Shown here piece after piece: positions 47,812 through 58,600 of a stretch of 64,000 nucleotides of DNA. The first letter of the stretch is position 1; each line of letters opens with the position of its first letter. The notes beneath the pieces are model-generated. The model saw only the letters and a list, made by a program, of their open reading frames with translations. It did not search any database and was not told the origin of the DNA. A program made the position numbers and the translations under genes. Origin of the DNA: Klebsormidium nitens (taxonomy: Eukaryota; Streptophyta; Klebsormidiophyceae; Klebsormidiales; Klebsormidiaceae); contig DF237156.1 of the NCBI GenBank assembly GCA_000708835.1, positions 42,686-106,685 of the forward strand, written 5' to 3'.

Positions 47812-47985
47812 ATGCTGACGTCACGATGTGACGCAAAAATGCTAGATAAGTTTGTAGTTTTAGCCAGTGCGATTCTGAGAATTACCTGGGACAAAGCCGT
47901 GTCTCCGTCGGCCAAGTCCGCTTTTTCCGCGGCCGGGCGCCGCCAACTTGCTGGCAACCGTGTGACTGCTGACGTCACTGTGAGA
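47725..47985 (+). repeat. Duplicated 3' end of the terminal exon (CHI-fold gene)
   Basis: The end of the last exon, its stop codon and the following GCTGACGTCAC (47725-47825) is repeated 152 bases downstream (47877-47985). Shared words are GAGAATTACCTGGGAC, AAAGCCGTGTCTCC, CTGGCAACCGTGTGA and TGCTGACGTCAC. The downstream copy has small indels that break the frame, so it is probably non-coding or part of the 3' UTR. Confidence 0.8.
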
Positions 47986-49088
47986 TGGATAACCATGCTG
48001 GTTGGCGCGGATACCGGCGCTTCTTTCCTTAAAGGGGAGCGATTTTGGGGAGTACGTTGCCAGGCGCTGGAATTGTTCGGCGGCTCTTGAGTTTAGTGTT
48101 GTGTGACATGGCTCGTCAGACAAAGTCGATGCAGCCAGCTTAATTTTTGCCGCTAAGAGACCGTACCAGTTGTCAGGTGTTCGGTAATTAAGACCGAGAG
48201 GTGTACGTTATAAAACTTGGAAAGTTTTGCCATTACGATTTGTTATTTCTGAGCATATACAAATCCTTTGCTGGCTTTCAAATCAACCGTGTACTGTGGT
48301 ATACCGGCGCTGAGTCAATTACTCAAAAGCTGGCTACTACTATAGGCGATATACCTACCGGCCCTCCGCATTGCGCGTAAAGTCGGATGCACATGCACGA
48401 ATACAGAACATGCAAATCCGATCAGGGCTTATAGACAGTAAGTACGTTTAAGTGCAGCGGCGCTGCATGTACGGTCCTCCCGGCCATCACGAATTGCATG
48501 CTCCTCAGCGGCCGCCTGGCCATGTTGTTACCGTCCGAAAGCACATGTGTGGAGTCAGATCGACGAGTCATGCATGCCATCCAGTTAATGATAGCACTGA
48601 GGTTTGCTAGCTGCGCGCTGACCGACCTAGCTGCAGCGGATCGCGATTCGACTCGATCATGTGGCGTGCACGTGCCAGCGGCAGAGTCATGCGCACTCGG
48701 TAAAGTGCGACCCCGCATCCTCTCTTGACAGTGACCCTAACCAGACGCAATCCTGTGGCAATGCATCACAGCATGACTGTCGTGACATGCTTGAAAGATG
48801 ATTCTAGGCTTTGAATCCAAGGCGAGTGCGCTCCTCAAGTTTGTCAACGAATGAAACGGACCTCACCGTACATTTTTGCAGAATGGATTTGACGAGCCTA
48901 GTCCCTTGCATACGCTGATACACGACCCCTCAGTGTTTTACCGACTCCGTGCAAGTATCTATGACCTACCATTTCGTGATGCGTTTAGTATCAAAAGAAT
49001 GTTATGCAAAACTCTAGTAAAAATCCCGGACGCCAGCGACCTGTATTCTGTACACACTCAGAACGAAGCCCTTTCAAACACGCGGCGC
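47986..49088. other. Intergenic region between convergent genes
   Basis: It lies between the stop of the CHI-fold gene and the stop of the E2 gene on the other strand. No exon recognised. The frame at 48876-49103 (+) follows a TTTTTGCAG acceptor-like word but shows no known motif and overlaps the E2 stop. Confidence 0.35.
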
Positions 49089-51371
49089 TCACAGCCGCTT
49101 TAATGCCCTTTTCCTATCCACAACCTTTTTCTTGTCCGCTAGTTTCGTGACCGTCTCGCCTTTTGGCTTCTTGGCTGAGGGAGACGAGAGAACTGTGTTC
49201 GGATCCGCAGCCGTGGGTGCACCTGACAAGCAACAGAAATACCAGAATTTAGCTTGGGCTTGAGACCTGACACTTCGCCGGAGCACCATCAGTGTTCCAG
49301 TTTGCAGAAGTCGAAACAGACTGAATCCGAACACAGCCAGTCACTCAAGGAAAGCTCTAACGTACGTTTGGATGGTCCGAGCAGAAAAGCTTGCATCTGG
49401 GAACATAACGTCCGAAAATCCAAAAGCAAGGGACGAGCGAATCAGTGGGACATCAGCAGTAAAGCTTCGAGACTAACCATTGAGCAATTTGAGTAATATC
49501 AAACCGTTCCCAGAGGGGCACCAGAGCGGGCCAGAAATAAGAGAAGAGCGGGACCCGGTAAGGTGGGGCAAACACTACGAACAGTGGGCACAATCCACAG
49601 GGACTCAGGTGATAACGAGAACAGCAGGGCAGGAACAGTATTGTGAGCGCAGAAACAAGGAAAAGGAGCAGAAACAGGAACAACGGGCGGCCAGAACTAC
49701 TTCAAAAAGTAGGGCAGAAAGGACGCACAAGAATTGCCGAAACAGGGGGGCAGACATGACGAAATGTGAACAACTCAGAGCGGGGGCAAGACCAGACTGA
49801 AGCGCTCACCATGAGCGACCCCCTCCGCCGGCGCGCCCGCGTCCGTGTTCGCCGTATCCGTCGACAGGGGGGTCGTCGCCTGCCCGTCCTTGCCCCCCTC
49901 CGTGGCGGATTTCGTTGGCCCCGCCCTCGGCTTGAGTGCGTGGATGCTGGTCAGCAATTGCGCGTGCCGCGAGTAGCCCTCGTAATCCTCCATCAGCATC
50001 TTTCCGGCCTCCTCGTTCAGAGCGGATTCCGGGAACGGCTCGATGAGGAGGCAGCGGATCACGAGCAGGACGTGTCGGATGCCGAGAGTGGGCTTCCAGT
50101 CCTGGAGGAAAGTGGGTTACGAAAAGTGGGTAAGTGAAAATCGACTGCTTTACATATTTTCGACGAGGCTTCCAATCCTCGAGACAAACGGCTGGAGTGA
50201 CTTCAGAAAAGACTGACATAAACTTCTCTTGCTAAAAGGTGTTCTGTTGCTAAAAGAAGGAAGGATGGAGGGACGAGCGAAGGTTCACAGTTCCTGGGGG
50301 ATCTACCTCGAAGAAAACCTATGGAGCTTTCCCACTCCGAAAGCAACATGCGGGATCGCCTGCGGACCAAGAATCAGGGGCAGACTTTGAAATTGCACTG
50401 GACAGCCCAAATCCCTCTCTCTTTCCTGAATGAGATTGACATATTCCTGAGGCACCAAAAGACTACAGTGCAATGTTCTTATCACTGTACTGTAACAAGT
50501 CCAGCTATCCAAGACGGTTGATTGGCCACCAGTGACTGTGACCGACCACAAGTGTTCAGCGTAAGCTGTCAAACATGTTGATGCACAAGGATGCAAGCCG
50601 ATCAACCGTTACTGCCTTTATGCCAATAACAACGGATCTGTAGAATGTAGAGGACTGTTTCTATACCTTTTTGAGCGTGTTGACGCAGATCTCGCCGCTC
50701 TTTGCAATGTTGGGGTGGAAGATTTTCGTGAGGAAGTAGCCCTTGGGGGGAACCTGGGGGAAGTCGGAGCTCAGGACCAGCTTCATCCGGAACACGCCGC
50801 CCTCGTACGGCGTGCCAGCTGGACAAGGAGAAAATGGCAGTGACGTCAGCATTCCGGCCCATCAGGGGTTTCCCCTTTTCGTTGCCCCGTACAGCCTTGC
50901 CGAAATACAAGCGGTGCCGGGGTCATTCTTGTTGCATTTCGAGGGAGAAAAGAGGGATCCCTCTATTCTTATCTTTGTGAAACGCCCATCAACGAAAGTG
51001 TTGGTTAAGAGAGCGAACAGTACGTGCTGAAAATTTTTCGCTTCTCATATCAGCAGCTCATGCCAAGAGTCTGCCCGTGACCGTCATGAAACTCACCGGT
51101 AAAAGACTCGCTTCTCCACCTCGCTCAATCATTCATCCTGAATGTCTGCTGTAGCACTCTAAGTACTCAACTGAAATTGCGAGGCATGTTGAGAACGCAA
51201 GAAGCAGAAGTCCCTACCTGGCCCATCGATTTCTGCCTGGACGTTAGCAAAGTTGTCCTCATTCACGATGATCCGAATCCCTTCCGGGGGCTCTGCGTCC
51301 AGCGACTTGATCTCTTTTGCCAGCTCCCGCATCACTTTGGGGGACAGGTTCTCGTTTGCTCCCTGCAGCAT
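49089..51371 (-). CDS. UBC22: Ubiquitin-conjugating enzyme E2, UBE2S/UBC22 type, 4 exons
   Basis: Exons (minus): 51218-51371, 50667-50818, 49810-50101 and 49089-49222; all GT-AG, phases 1, 0, 1, product 243 residues. Motifs follow the UBE2S family: [32 protein letters not shown], then [20 protein letters not shown], the catalytic Cys in [10 protein letters not shown], then [20 protein letters not shown] and [11 protein letters not shown] low-complexity linker is followed by a Lys-rich C-terminus ending RALKRL, like the APC/C-binding tail (RALRRL) of animal UBE2S. In known members this E2 extends Lys11-linked ubiquitin chains on cell-cycle substrates. The start is uncertain: the ATG at 51371 lies in ATGCTGCAG, a splice-acceptor-like word whose relatives recur upstream, so an additional 5' exon may exist. 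Confidence 0.92.
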
Positions 51372-51455
51372 AATGGGGGCGAAACCAATTTAGAGAGGGG
51401 CTCTTTGTTGAAGTAGTTCAGAGATTGGTTCATCCCAACCGAAAGCTCGGAATTT

Positions 51456-51755
51456 CCAGCCTGCAGCAAGTGGAGGGCTAACATTACCAAAAGGGCTTTC
51501 TCCAATTAGCGGGAAGACCATTTGATACCCAAAGGACAGTTCTTCATTTTCAGCCTGCAAAACAGTCATCAAACACTTCAACAAAAGTTTCACATCCGCA
51601 GCCTGCGGAATGGTGGGGTAACGCCAGGATCGGAAGCGCTGCTGTAGAAGCAGGCAAGAATCTCGCAACAACTCAGTAGAAAGGTTCTCACTAGCAGCCT
51701 GCAGATACTACAGGACAGATTCAGAATAGAAAGAGTTTCAAATCCTGCAACTGAG
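51456..51755 (-). repeat. Repeated acceptor-like starts upstream of the E2 coding exon
   Basis: On the minus strand C(T/C)GCAG followed by a diverged form of the exon start (real: GGAGCAAACGAGAACCTGTC) recurs with first bases at 51362 (real), 51460, 51555, 51602, 51698 and 51744. Examples are GCTGCTAGTGAGAACCTTTC and GCTGAAAATGAAGAACTGTC. Spacing is 95-98 or 46-48 bases, i.e. multiples of about 48. All copies are on the upstream side of the exon. Confidence 0.7.
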
Positions 51756-51759
51756 CCCA

Positions 51760-54537
51760 CCACAAGACAAGGAGAGACCTCGTCGCTGCGGTCAACAATC
51801 CAATATGCAGGATTGCAAAAGGGACCCCAAATATGGGAAGAGAAGAGCCACCACAACCAAAGTAACACGATCATTCCAGCATATAAAAGAGCATAGAGAC
51901 ACATCCGCTGAATTTACGTAAAAAGGGTTGGCACAGGGTCGCAACATCCATGTCCAAAGAGGACGCGGCTGGTTGCTTGGTAAAGTGCAACTGCTCACTT
52001 GAACCACCGGCACAACAGTTCACGGAAAAAGGGGGTAAAGATTGAGGAACAAAAGAAGTGATGCTACCCAATACTCAAGGAAACAAGCAATCTTCGTAAG
52101 CTTTGGGCCTTCAGAAAGGGGCTGATGTTCCACGAAGTGGGCTTTGGGGCAACTGCAGCTTGCAGAAGAATCTTACTCCCACTGTACCTGGGGCAAGACA
52201 CGAGTCATGACTGCACACAGGGCTTGTCATTGGCAACAATTGCACTGGCTTGGGAGCACCAGGCCGCGAAATTATTCATTGCCCAAAGATAAGAAGCTGC
52301 AGAGATGATCTTATCAAGCCCAGATTTGCTCGCCGTCAGGACCTTTCCGAGAGATGCGTTTTCTCGTGCGACGAAGGCGAATAAGGACAAACGCCTTGTC
52401 AGGCGAACGGTTGCCTGCCCACGTCAGCACGAGCTCTCTCTCGCGGGGCACATTGAGCAGTGAAACGCATCCTTTCAGGGCGCTTTTATACGGCGTGAAT
52501 GGAGATCACCAAGTGAGTGCTGTTGTGAGAAGTGGCTGACGCTCTCACGCCAAAAGTATCTCAACAATGTAGAGGAGAAGACATGGTGTTTTTCTGAAAG
52601 GGCAATGGCAAGCAACAGAGCAGCCCATTGATCTTGCAAGCGCTTTGTTGCAAAAGCATTCGTCCGTTTGGACAGCAATTGACCACGCTCACTTTGAGCA
52701 GTGACCGGAGTTGCTGCTTTTAGACAAAACCCTTTTTTATTTTGTTGCGACATATCAACCAACACAGCTGGACTCCATGCACAAGTGGGCACGAGCTGTG
52801 CTCTCTTCACCAGAAACGGTGAGCTATGATACAAGGAATACACTCATGGCACAGCATTGGGCCTCAACTTATGCGGCAGCAATACGGAGACGCTTTTACC
52901 AGAATCTCACTGACCCAGAACCATGATAAGTGGGCAAAAGCGAGTTGAACCACCGTACTGACAGACTGCATGCAGACCAAGCAAATGCGGGGCAGATTGA
53001 CTTACGTGCTGTTAGCTCCTCTCTATATCGCGTCCTTAGGAGCACAACCCAAAGTTTAGAGAGCGGGCAATATCTACTTCAGATTCACCGGTTAGATGGA
53101 CGGAGCGAGACAACAAAAGATGCAAAGAATTTTTGCGAGCTGTGATGCTGTATATCTGACTTGTGCTGTCTGGAAAATAGATGCTCCATGCATTGAATGC
53201 TTAACAAGCATGAAGGTGGTTCATTCTCCGGCGCTTTTTCTGCAGAAGGTTCAACAAGAATCCAGCTGAGACCTAGCATAAAGCTTGCCCATCTTTCCAA
53301 AATGGATTGTCAGTTTTGAAAGGGAGTTCCCATAAGTAGAGAGAAAAGGATGAAAAAGAAAAGAAAAACTGGGCTCCAGTCTTGCCCTCTTACATTAGCA
53401 GGAAAATGTCCACAAAACTGTGAGTCATGTATTGCACTTTTGAAAGGGTCAAGCAACCCCCGAAAGCAAAACGGCCCTTTGAAACCAAACCCAAGCACCA
53501 TTCAGCAAAAAGCACTGAATATGAAGGGGAAAGGCTGAACTAGCAATAGCACAATCGAAGGTGTGCGATTACAGATGCAAGCGAGCACACCACCCGCACA
53601 CCAACGAGTTGTTTGATAGTTCATTCGTTTTAGGAACTTACCATTGTGTGAAGCGACCCCTCCCTCCCTCTGTGAACGCCGTTGACTGCCCAGCTATGAG
53701 ATCTTTCAGATGTTTAACACCTCGTGTGTGAGAAATCTTAGTTCAGAGGAGCCCACATGCCGCAATAGGTTGCTCTGTCGTCGCTAAGCCTCAGGCTGAT
53801 TCAACCCTAACCTTTGGTTTGATGGGTTCTTTTAAAGGGCAGCAATAAGGTTCACTCGTGTCGATAGGAAGGGACCCACTTATAGACGATCGGTGGTTTG
53901 GTCAAAGCAGTGCTTAGATAGGACCACTAACCAGTCTCAAGGCTTTTCTGCTCCTTCTCTTTACACCATTAGTTTCTTCTCTCACTCTCAAATACATCCC
54001 CTGCCACGCACAGGCTATCGGTTTGTGGCGTCTATCGGGTAAACCAGTATCCTAGATTGACCTTGTGCACTGGTCTCTCCTCCTTCACCCAGCGATCACT
54101 TCTCTGCTTCAAGCTATGCCAAAGAAAGTCAAACCACAAAAAACCGCAGTACCCCCTTTGCGAAACAGCGTAGGAAACACTCCAGTTCCCACGCTGTCCG
54201 TGCCTTGCTCTTCCAAACTTGGAGCAAACTTTGACTTTGTAGCAGCCTTTCCTGTGATGCAGGGAGACCCTTCTCTGATGGTAGGACGGTCTCCTCAACG
54301 CCTGTTCCTGTTGACAGTGTTGTTTGGAGTGTTCCTGTTCCTCATGTCGGTGTTTTAGAAAGCTGACCCCGTGGACTTCAATTTTGAAACTCTCAACCAA
54401 ACGATGTACGTCAACCATTGATAGCCCGTACATTGCGGGCAACTTCCAGCCGTTGACTGTTTGGGACGATGGAAGGCTACTGGCCCGTGCCAGAGTCCGA
54501 AACTTTAGTAGGTATGGTGGCAGTCTGCACCGATCAA
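51760..54537. other. Gene-free intergenic region
   Basis: No gene recognised. Short frames at 52711-52926 (+) and 54116-54358 (+) and a 176-codon frame at 54032-54562 (-) have no known motif or consistent splice sites. The region should hold the E2 promoter near its left end and regulatory DNA for the next gene near its right end. Confidence 0.35.
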
Positions 54538-54563
54538 CGTCCGCAAATTTGGCCGTCCGCAAA
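54538..54563 (+). promoter_or_regulatory. Upstream element shared by the two tandem paralogues, copy A
   Basis: A 26-base word, CGTCCGCAAATTTGGCCG followed by TCCGCAAA, is identical at 54538-54563 and 61108-61133, upstream of paralogues A and B. It contains a direct repeat of CGTCCGCAAA. About 50 bases on, both copies have GTGCGCCTCCG, and further on AAGCAGCGAG. It marks a duplicated promoter region; any role as a regulatory site is inference. Confidence 0.5.
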
Positions 54564-55643
54564 CCCTGGAAAGCCTAAACCCTGGCTACTCTGAAACAAT
54601 CAGTGCGCCTCCGCGGCCCCGTGCGCATGAATGGCGCATCATATGCCGCCGATGATCTTACAGCGCTTCTGCATAGCACAGATAGCAGAGACGCACAAAA
54701 GCAGCGAGCCAAAGCAGAGCCAGAAGGCGCCGCCTAACCGGCCAGCCCCAGAGTTCCAGTTATTCTGGGCCCTGAGTACCCTTCGAGTACTTCCTTAGGA
54801 GACTGAGGAGGTACTCCACTGGGCCCAGTACTGGTACTCGGAGGATCGGAGCTGGAAAGATTCTGAGCTTTGATAGGTGAGTTTGCGGATACTGAGAGAA
54901 GCTGGAAACGATTGATAATATTACAAGGCAATCATGGACAACTCAACAACTGGTCAAACAGTGGTTTTGTTCTTGCGCCGGATCTGACTCGATTGCCCAG
55001 AAACCTGAAAAGACACCTGCACTTCTCAGGTATAACATGAGGTGTCGACTTAGAAACCGTTCTAGCATTTGAGCGGAAGCTGGTTTCCTTGGCTCCTCAA
55101 CTTTGTTTGTTCAGGTTCCCGACTGTCTTCAACGTTCAGGCTTGCCCATAAATCCAGAATATCACCGGCTAAGTGCATAGTACTTCAGATAACGCGGACA
55201 GTCTTGCGGCACTGATTCAACAAGGATAGCAAGCGGATTTGTTGACAGCAGTTACTACAGACGTCTCAGTCACCCACCAACCAGTGGCCCACCAAAACAA
55301 GTGGAGCTTACATCGACCGGCTCCCTAAGTCAGTGTTCTTTTCTGGCGGGGGGTATTGACGACGATACAAATGACTCAAACGTTCAAACGTTTGGAATCT
55401 CCATAAGCGGACGCAGAATACAGCCTTAACAGCAGTTGCGTCAAGCTGCAACTCCATTAGCCTCAAGCAGGCTTGGATCGCCTCTACTTCATTCCAAAGT
55501 TTAGCTTGCTTTGGTGAACGATCAATCGCAAGCAGGGGGATCGGTCGGCAAGGAATACACAATTGCTGACATCATGCTGATGCTTAGCGGAATCTGCTTC
55601 TGAAACCGCTTACCTTCCTGATTTGCAGAACGGAACGAGAATC

Positions 55644-58600
55644 ATGGCCGGACTTCTGGGTGCCAAATGGCACGAACTCTCGTCAGAGCTTGAAAAGAGA
55701 AGGTCCGGTGAAGGTGGATCTGCCGAATCGGATGATAAGAAGAAGGAGCTCTCCTTTTTAATGAGGCACCTTAAAATACTGGACGTGCGCGCAAGGCTGC
55801 ACGCCAGATCAGGGATCGACTTTGATACACGTTACAAGCACGGGCGCAAAGGTGAGAGAAGGCTCAGCAAATCACAACGGGCCCTGCTCTGGGCAATGAT
55901 GCCATGCAGGCATCGCGACGTTCCTCTTAGGAGTGGTTCAACCAAAAGCACAGATCAAAAGAAAAGAAATGTTCCGGTAGGTGGAAACCCTATTTGTCCA
56001 ACGGCACAAGATCTCGGAAGTTGATGCCGCGGACCTTGGGAAGTGCCTCATCCGTTTGGGTCTCCTCTTTGACATCGTTGATCTGCACCTTCGTCGAAAC
56101 AACTTGAACCCACATCGCCGCTATTTTCTCACGTCTTCTGTTCCGTCCAGAGCGGAGCATCACATTGGGCCCCCATTGCCTAACGAGACCTACTAGCTCC
56201 AAATGGCCCGTTGACAAGTCGACCACTTCTGATCACTTGTCGATCGATATGACACTACTTTATCTTTTGACACAGGTTGACGCCCAAGAAGCACGTACGA
56301 TTGGCTTTTCTCCTTTCATTCATCTGAAAAGAGTTACGTGCTTTTACAACCTTGGGAATAATTAACGATCATTTACTCCTGTCTGACACCCTCTGACCCT
56401 CTTTCTGGCATCTTAAAGTTGCTGTTTTTCGGGGGTGCAGACTTGTGAAGTAGGTAAAAGCAAGATTAATGGGAAGAATTTTGCTGCAAAGCGGACGCAG
56501 GCAGACAACAATCATCATCCTTCTCCTTCCGATTCAGCTTTGCCTTGATTTGATACTGATCAGGTATATCTGCTCGCCAAGATAGGATCGACGTTATGAC
56601 GACTCGACCTCTCTGATACTGATGGCTTCAAATTTCAGACGTTAATCTGACAAACCCATCGGCATGTGTTTTGCAAGGTTCGGGCAAAAGTGAATACCTG
56701 GTTCAGCCACGTGTCATCTGCGAAGATGACACGTGGCGCTTCTTGGGAAACGGCCGCCTCGTGCTCAGCATAGACGTCAAGGACGGGACCTGTAACGCGG
56801 TTCCTGAGCACGTGGCAGTTGCCGTCAGCTGCATTAAACACGCCTGGATCGCGAGTACAGAGGAGCATTCCTCAGATTGGACGCACCATTTTGACCTGAT
56901 ATACAAGTGAATACCTTTTCTCGCTTCCGTCCCTACTTGAAGTGAGGTCCCTTGTTGGGCCTCCGAGCTTCGCAGCGTTCGGATCAACTTGCAAATGTTG
57001 TCCAACAGTAGGAGCAGCATAGAGACTTCATCGCCACAATGATTCCCAGAGCTTTTCAGTGGCATCACATAAGTGATGGCAATGTGATCTGAGCTACTAT
57101 CATTCTTTCGATCAGTTGTTCAACAGTTTCTGTATTCCAGAACGAGTCCAGAACGTTCAATCGTCCTTTTCTTAACCGTCAGCCTACGCTTAAGAGCTGT
57201 CCCTCCCCACATCGTAAAGTATAACAAAGTAGAGTCCCTGCCGAAAATAATTTACGATGAGCACAATAGAACGTTACACCCTAACCCTTTTACTTCTGAC
57301 TGCAGGCTGGACAGGTGCCGGACTCATCAAGCTTCAAGAAAAGGACGCTTTTCCGGACCGCTACATAGACACGATCACCCCTTGGTCCGCTAAAGAGCGG
57401 TGTGACCATATTGCGAAACGGATCCCGTCGGCTCTCGTTTTGTACCGCATGATGTGCCTCTTTCCAACCCTGGATGTGCCGACGGTCGATTGGTACAAGT
57501 GTCTCTGGGACTTCTCATTGAAACACAAAGCGACCGGATTCTTGCTACAGATATGGGAACACAAGGCCGGTTTGCAAGCCAGGGTGAACTCCTATGCTAT
57601 CGTCCCGCTTTAATTCTTGGTCTGAGGTCCTCAGACAATAAGTGCTCACAAAAAAATGAAACGGGGTCTTGGCCAGGCCGAACAGAAGGGCAAAGAGGTT
57701 GTGGCCCACTTTCAGTGAACATTGTGCACCTCGCAAGCTCGTTCCGCTTGGGTAGCAGAGTAGTGCCTTGAAACAGATTTGTGTGGCGAACCTTCACTCG
57801 CCATTTGAATGATATACAGAACAATGGCGCAGCTCTCATCCTCGCATGTCTCAGAAAAATCGACTCGGTATACTTCAAAGAACAAAGACTATGCGCGCCT
57901 CGTCGTTCAGTTCTCTGCCAACACTGCAAAGCAATCTCAGCCGTTCTAACCCTGCCGAGCTTCATTCTCCTGCCATCGCACGTTTATCAAGTTAACATGC
58001 ACTAACCCAAAATTCCGGTTCCGTTCAGATCTACTGGACGGGCAGCCTTGAAAGCCCTGGTCCGGGGCCGGAATGTTTCCAGGCTGACGCGTGCGCGTTT
58101 CTGGAGCTGCTCCTTTCGGACGAGTGCCGGCATCCCTGTGGAGTGGTCGCGGGTTCCATTGATCCTGCTCTTCTGGACACCTGCAGCGCAGCGGCACAAA
58201 AGGTGACCTAAATTTACCGATATTGCACTGCCTTTGAATTTTCTCTCTTGATGTTTTTTACTTCTTGATTTTGCTTCATATTGCGTCTCCCGCGGAAGGA
58301 ACGTCCCAAACGCTGGAATACGTCACACTGCTCAGGGTCATTCCAATGCTTTCTTCTTTCAAAGTTTAAGTGGTGGCCTATTTGTCGCCCCTCGTCATTA
58401 TGACGAGTTGGCTTTCGGAAACACGTAGGCTGGAGAAGGGTGCGACGCTGAGCAGCCAATGAGCAGCTACCGTCGCAAATCGAAAAGCAGCCAAGCAAGT
58501 TAGGACGGCGCGCTCTTGAACAGTAAGTTCTAGGGCTGCCACTTATTCGCTTCAAGTCTTCTCCATGCGCACGCATGTTCGCCCCACCTCTTTCCGCGTC

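Noticed and set aside
54032-54562. 176-codon minus-strand frame as a gene
   Set aside because: It overlaps the shared promoter-like region of paralogue A, is rich in Cys, His and Arg without pattern, and has no homologue I recognise.
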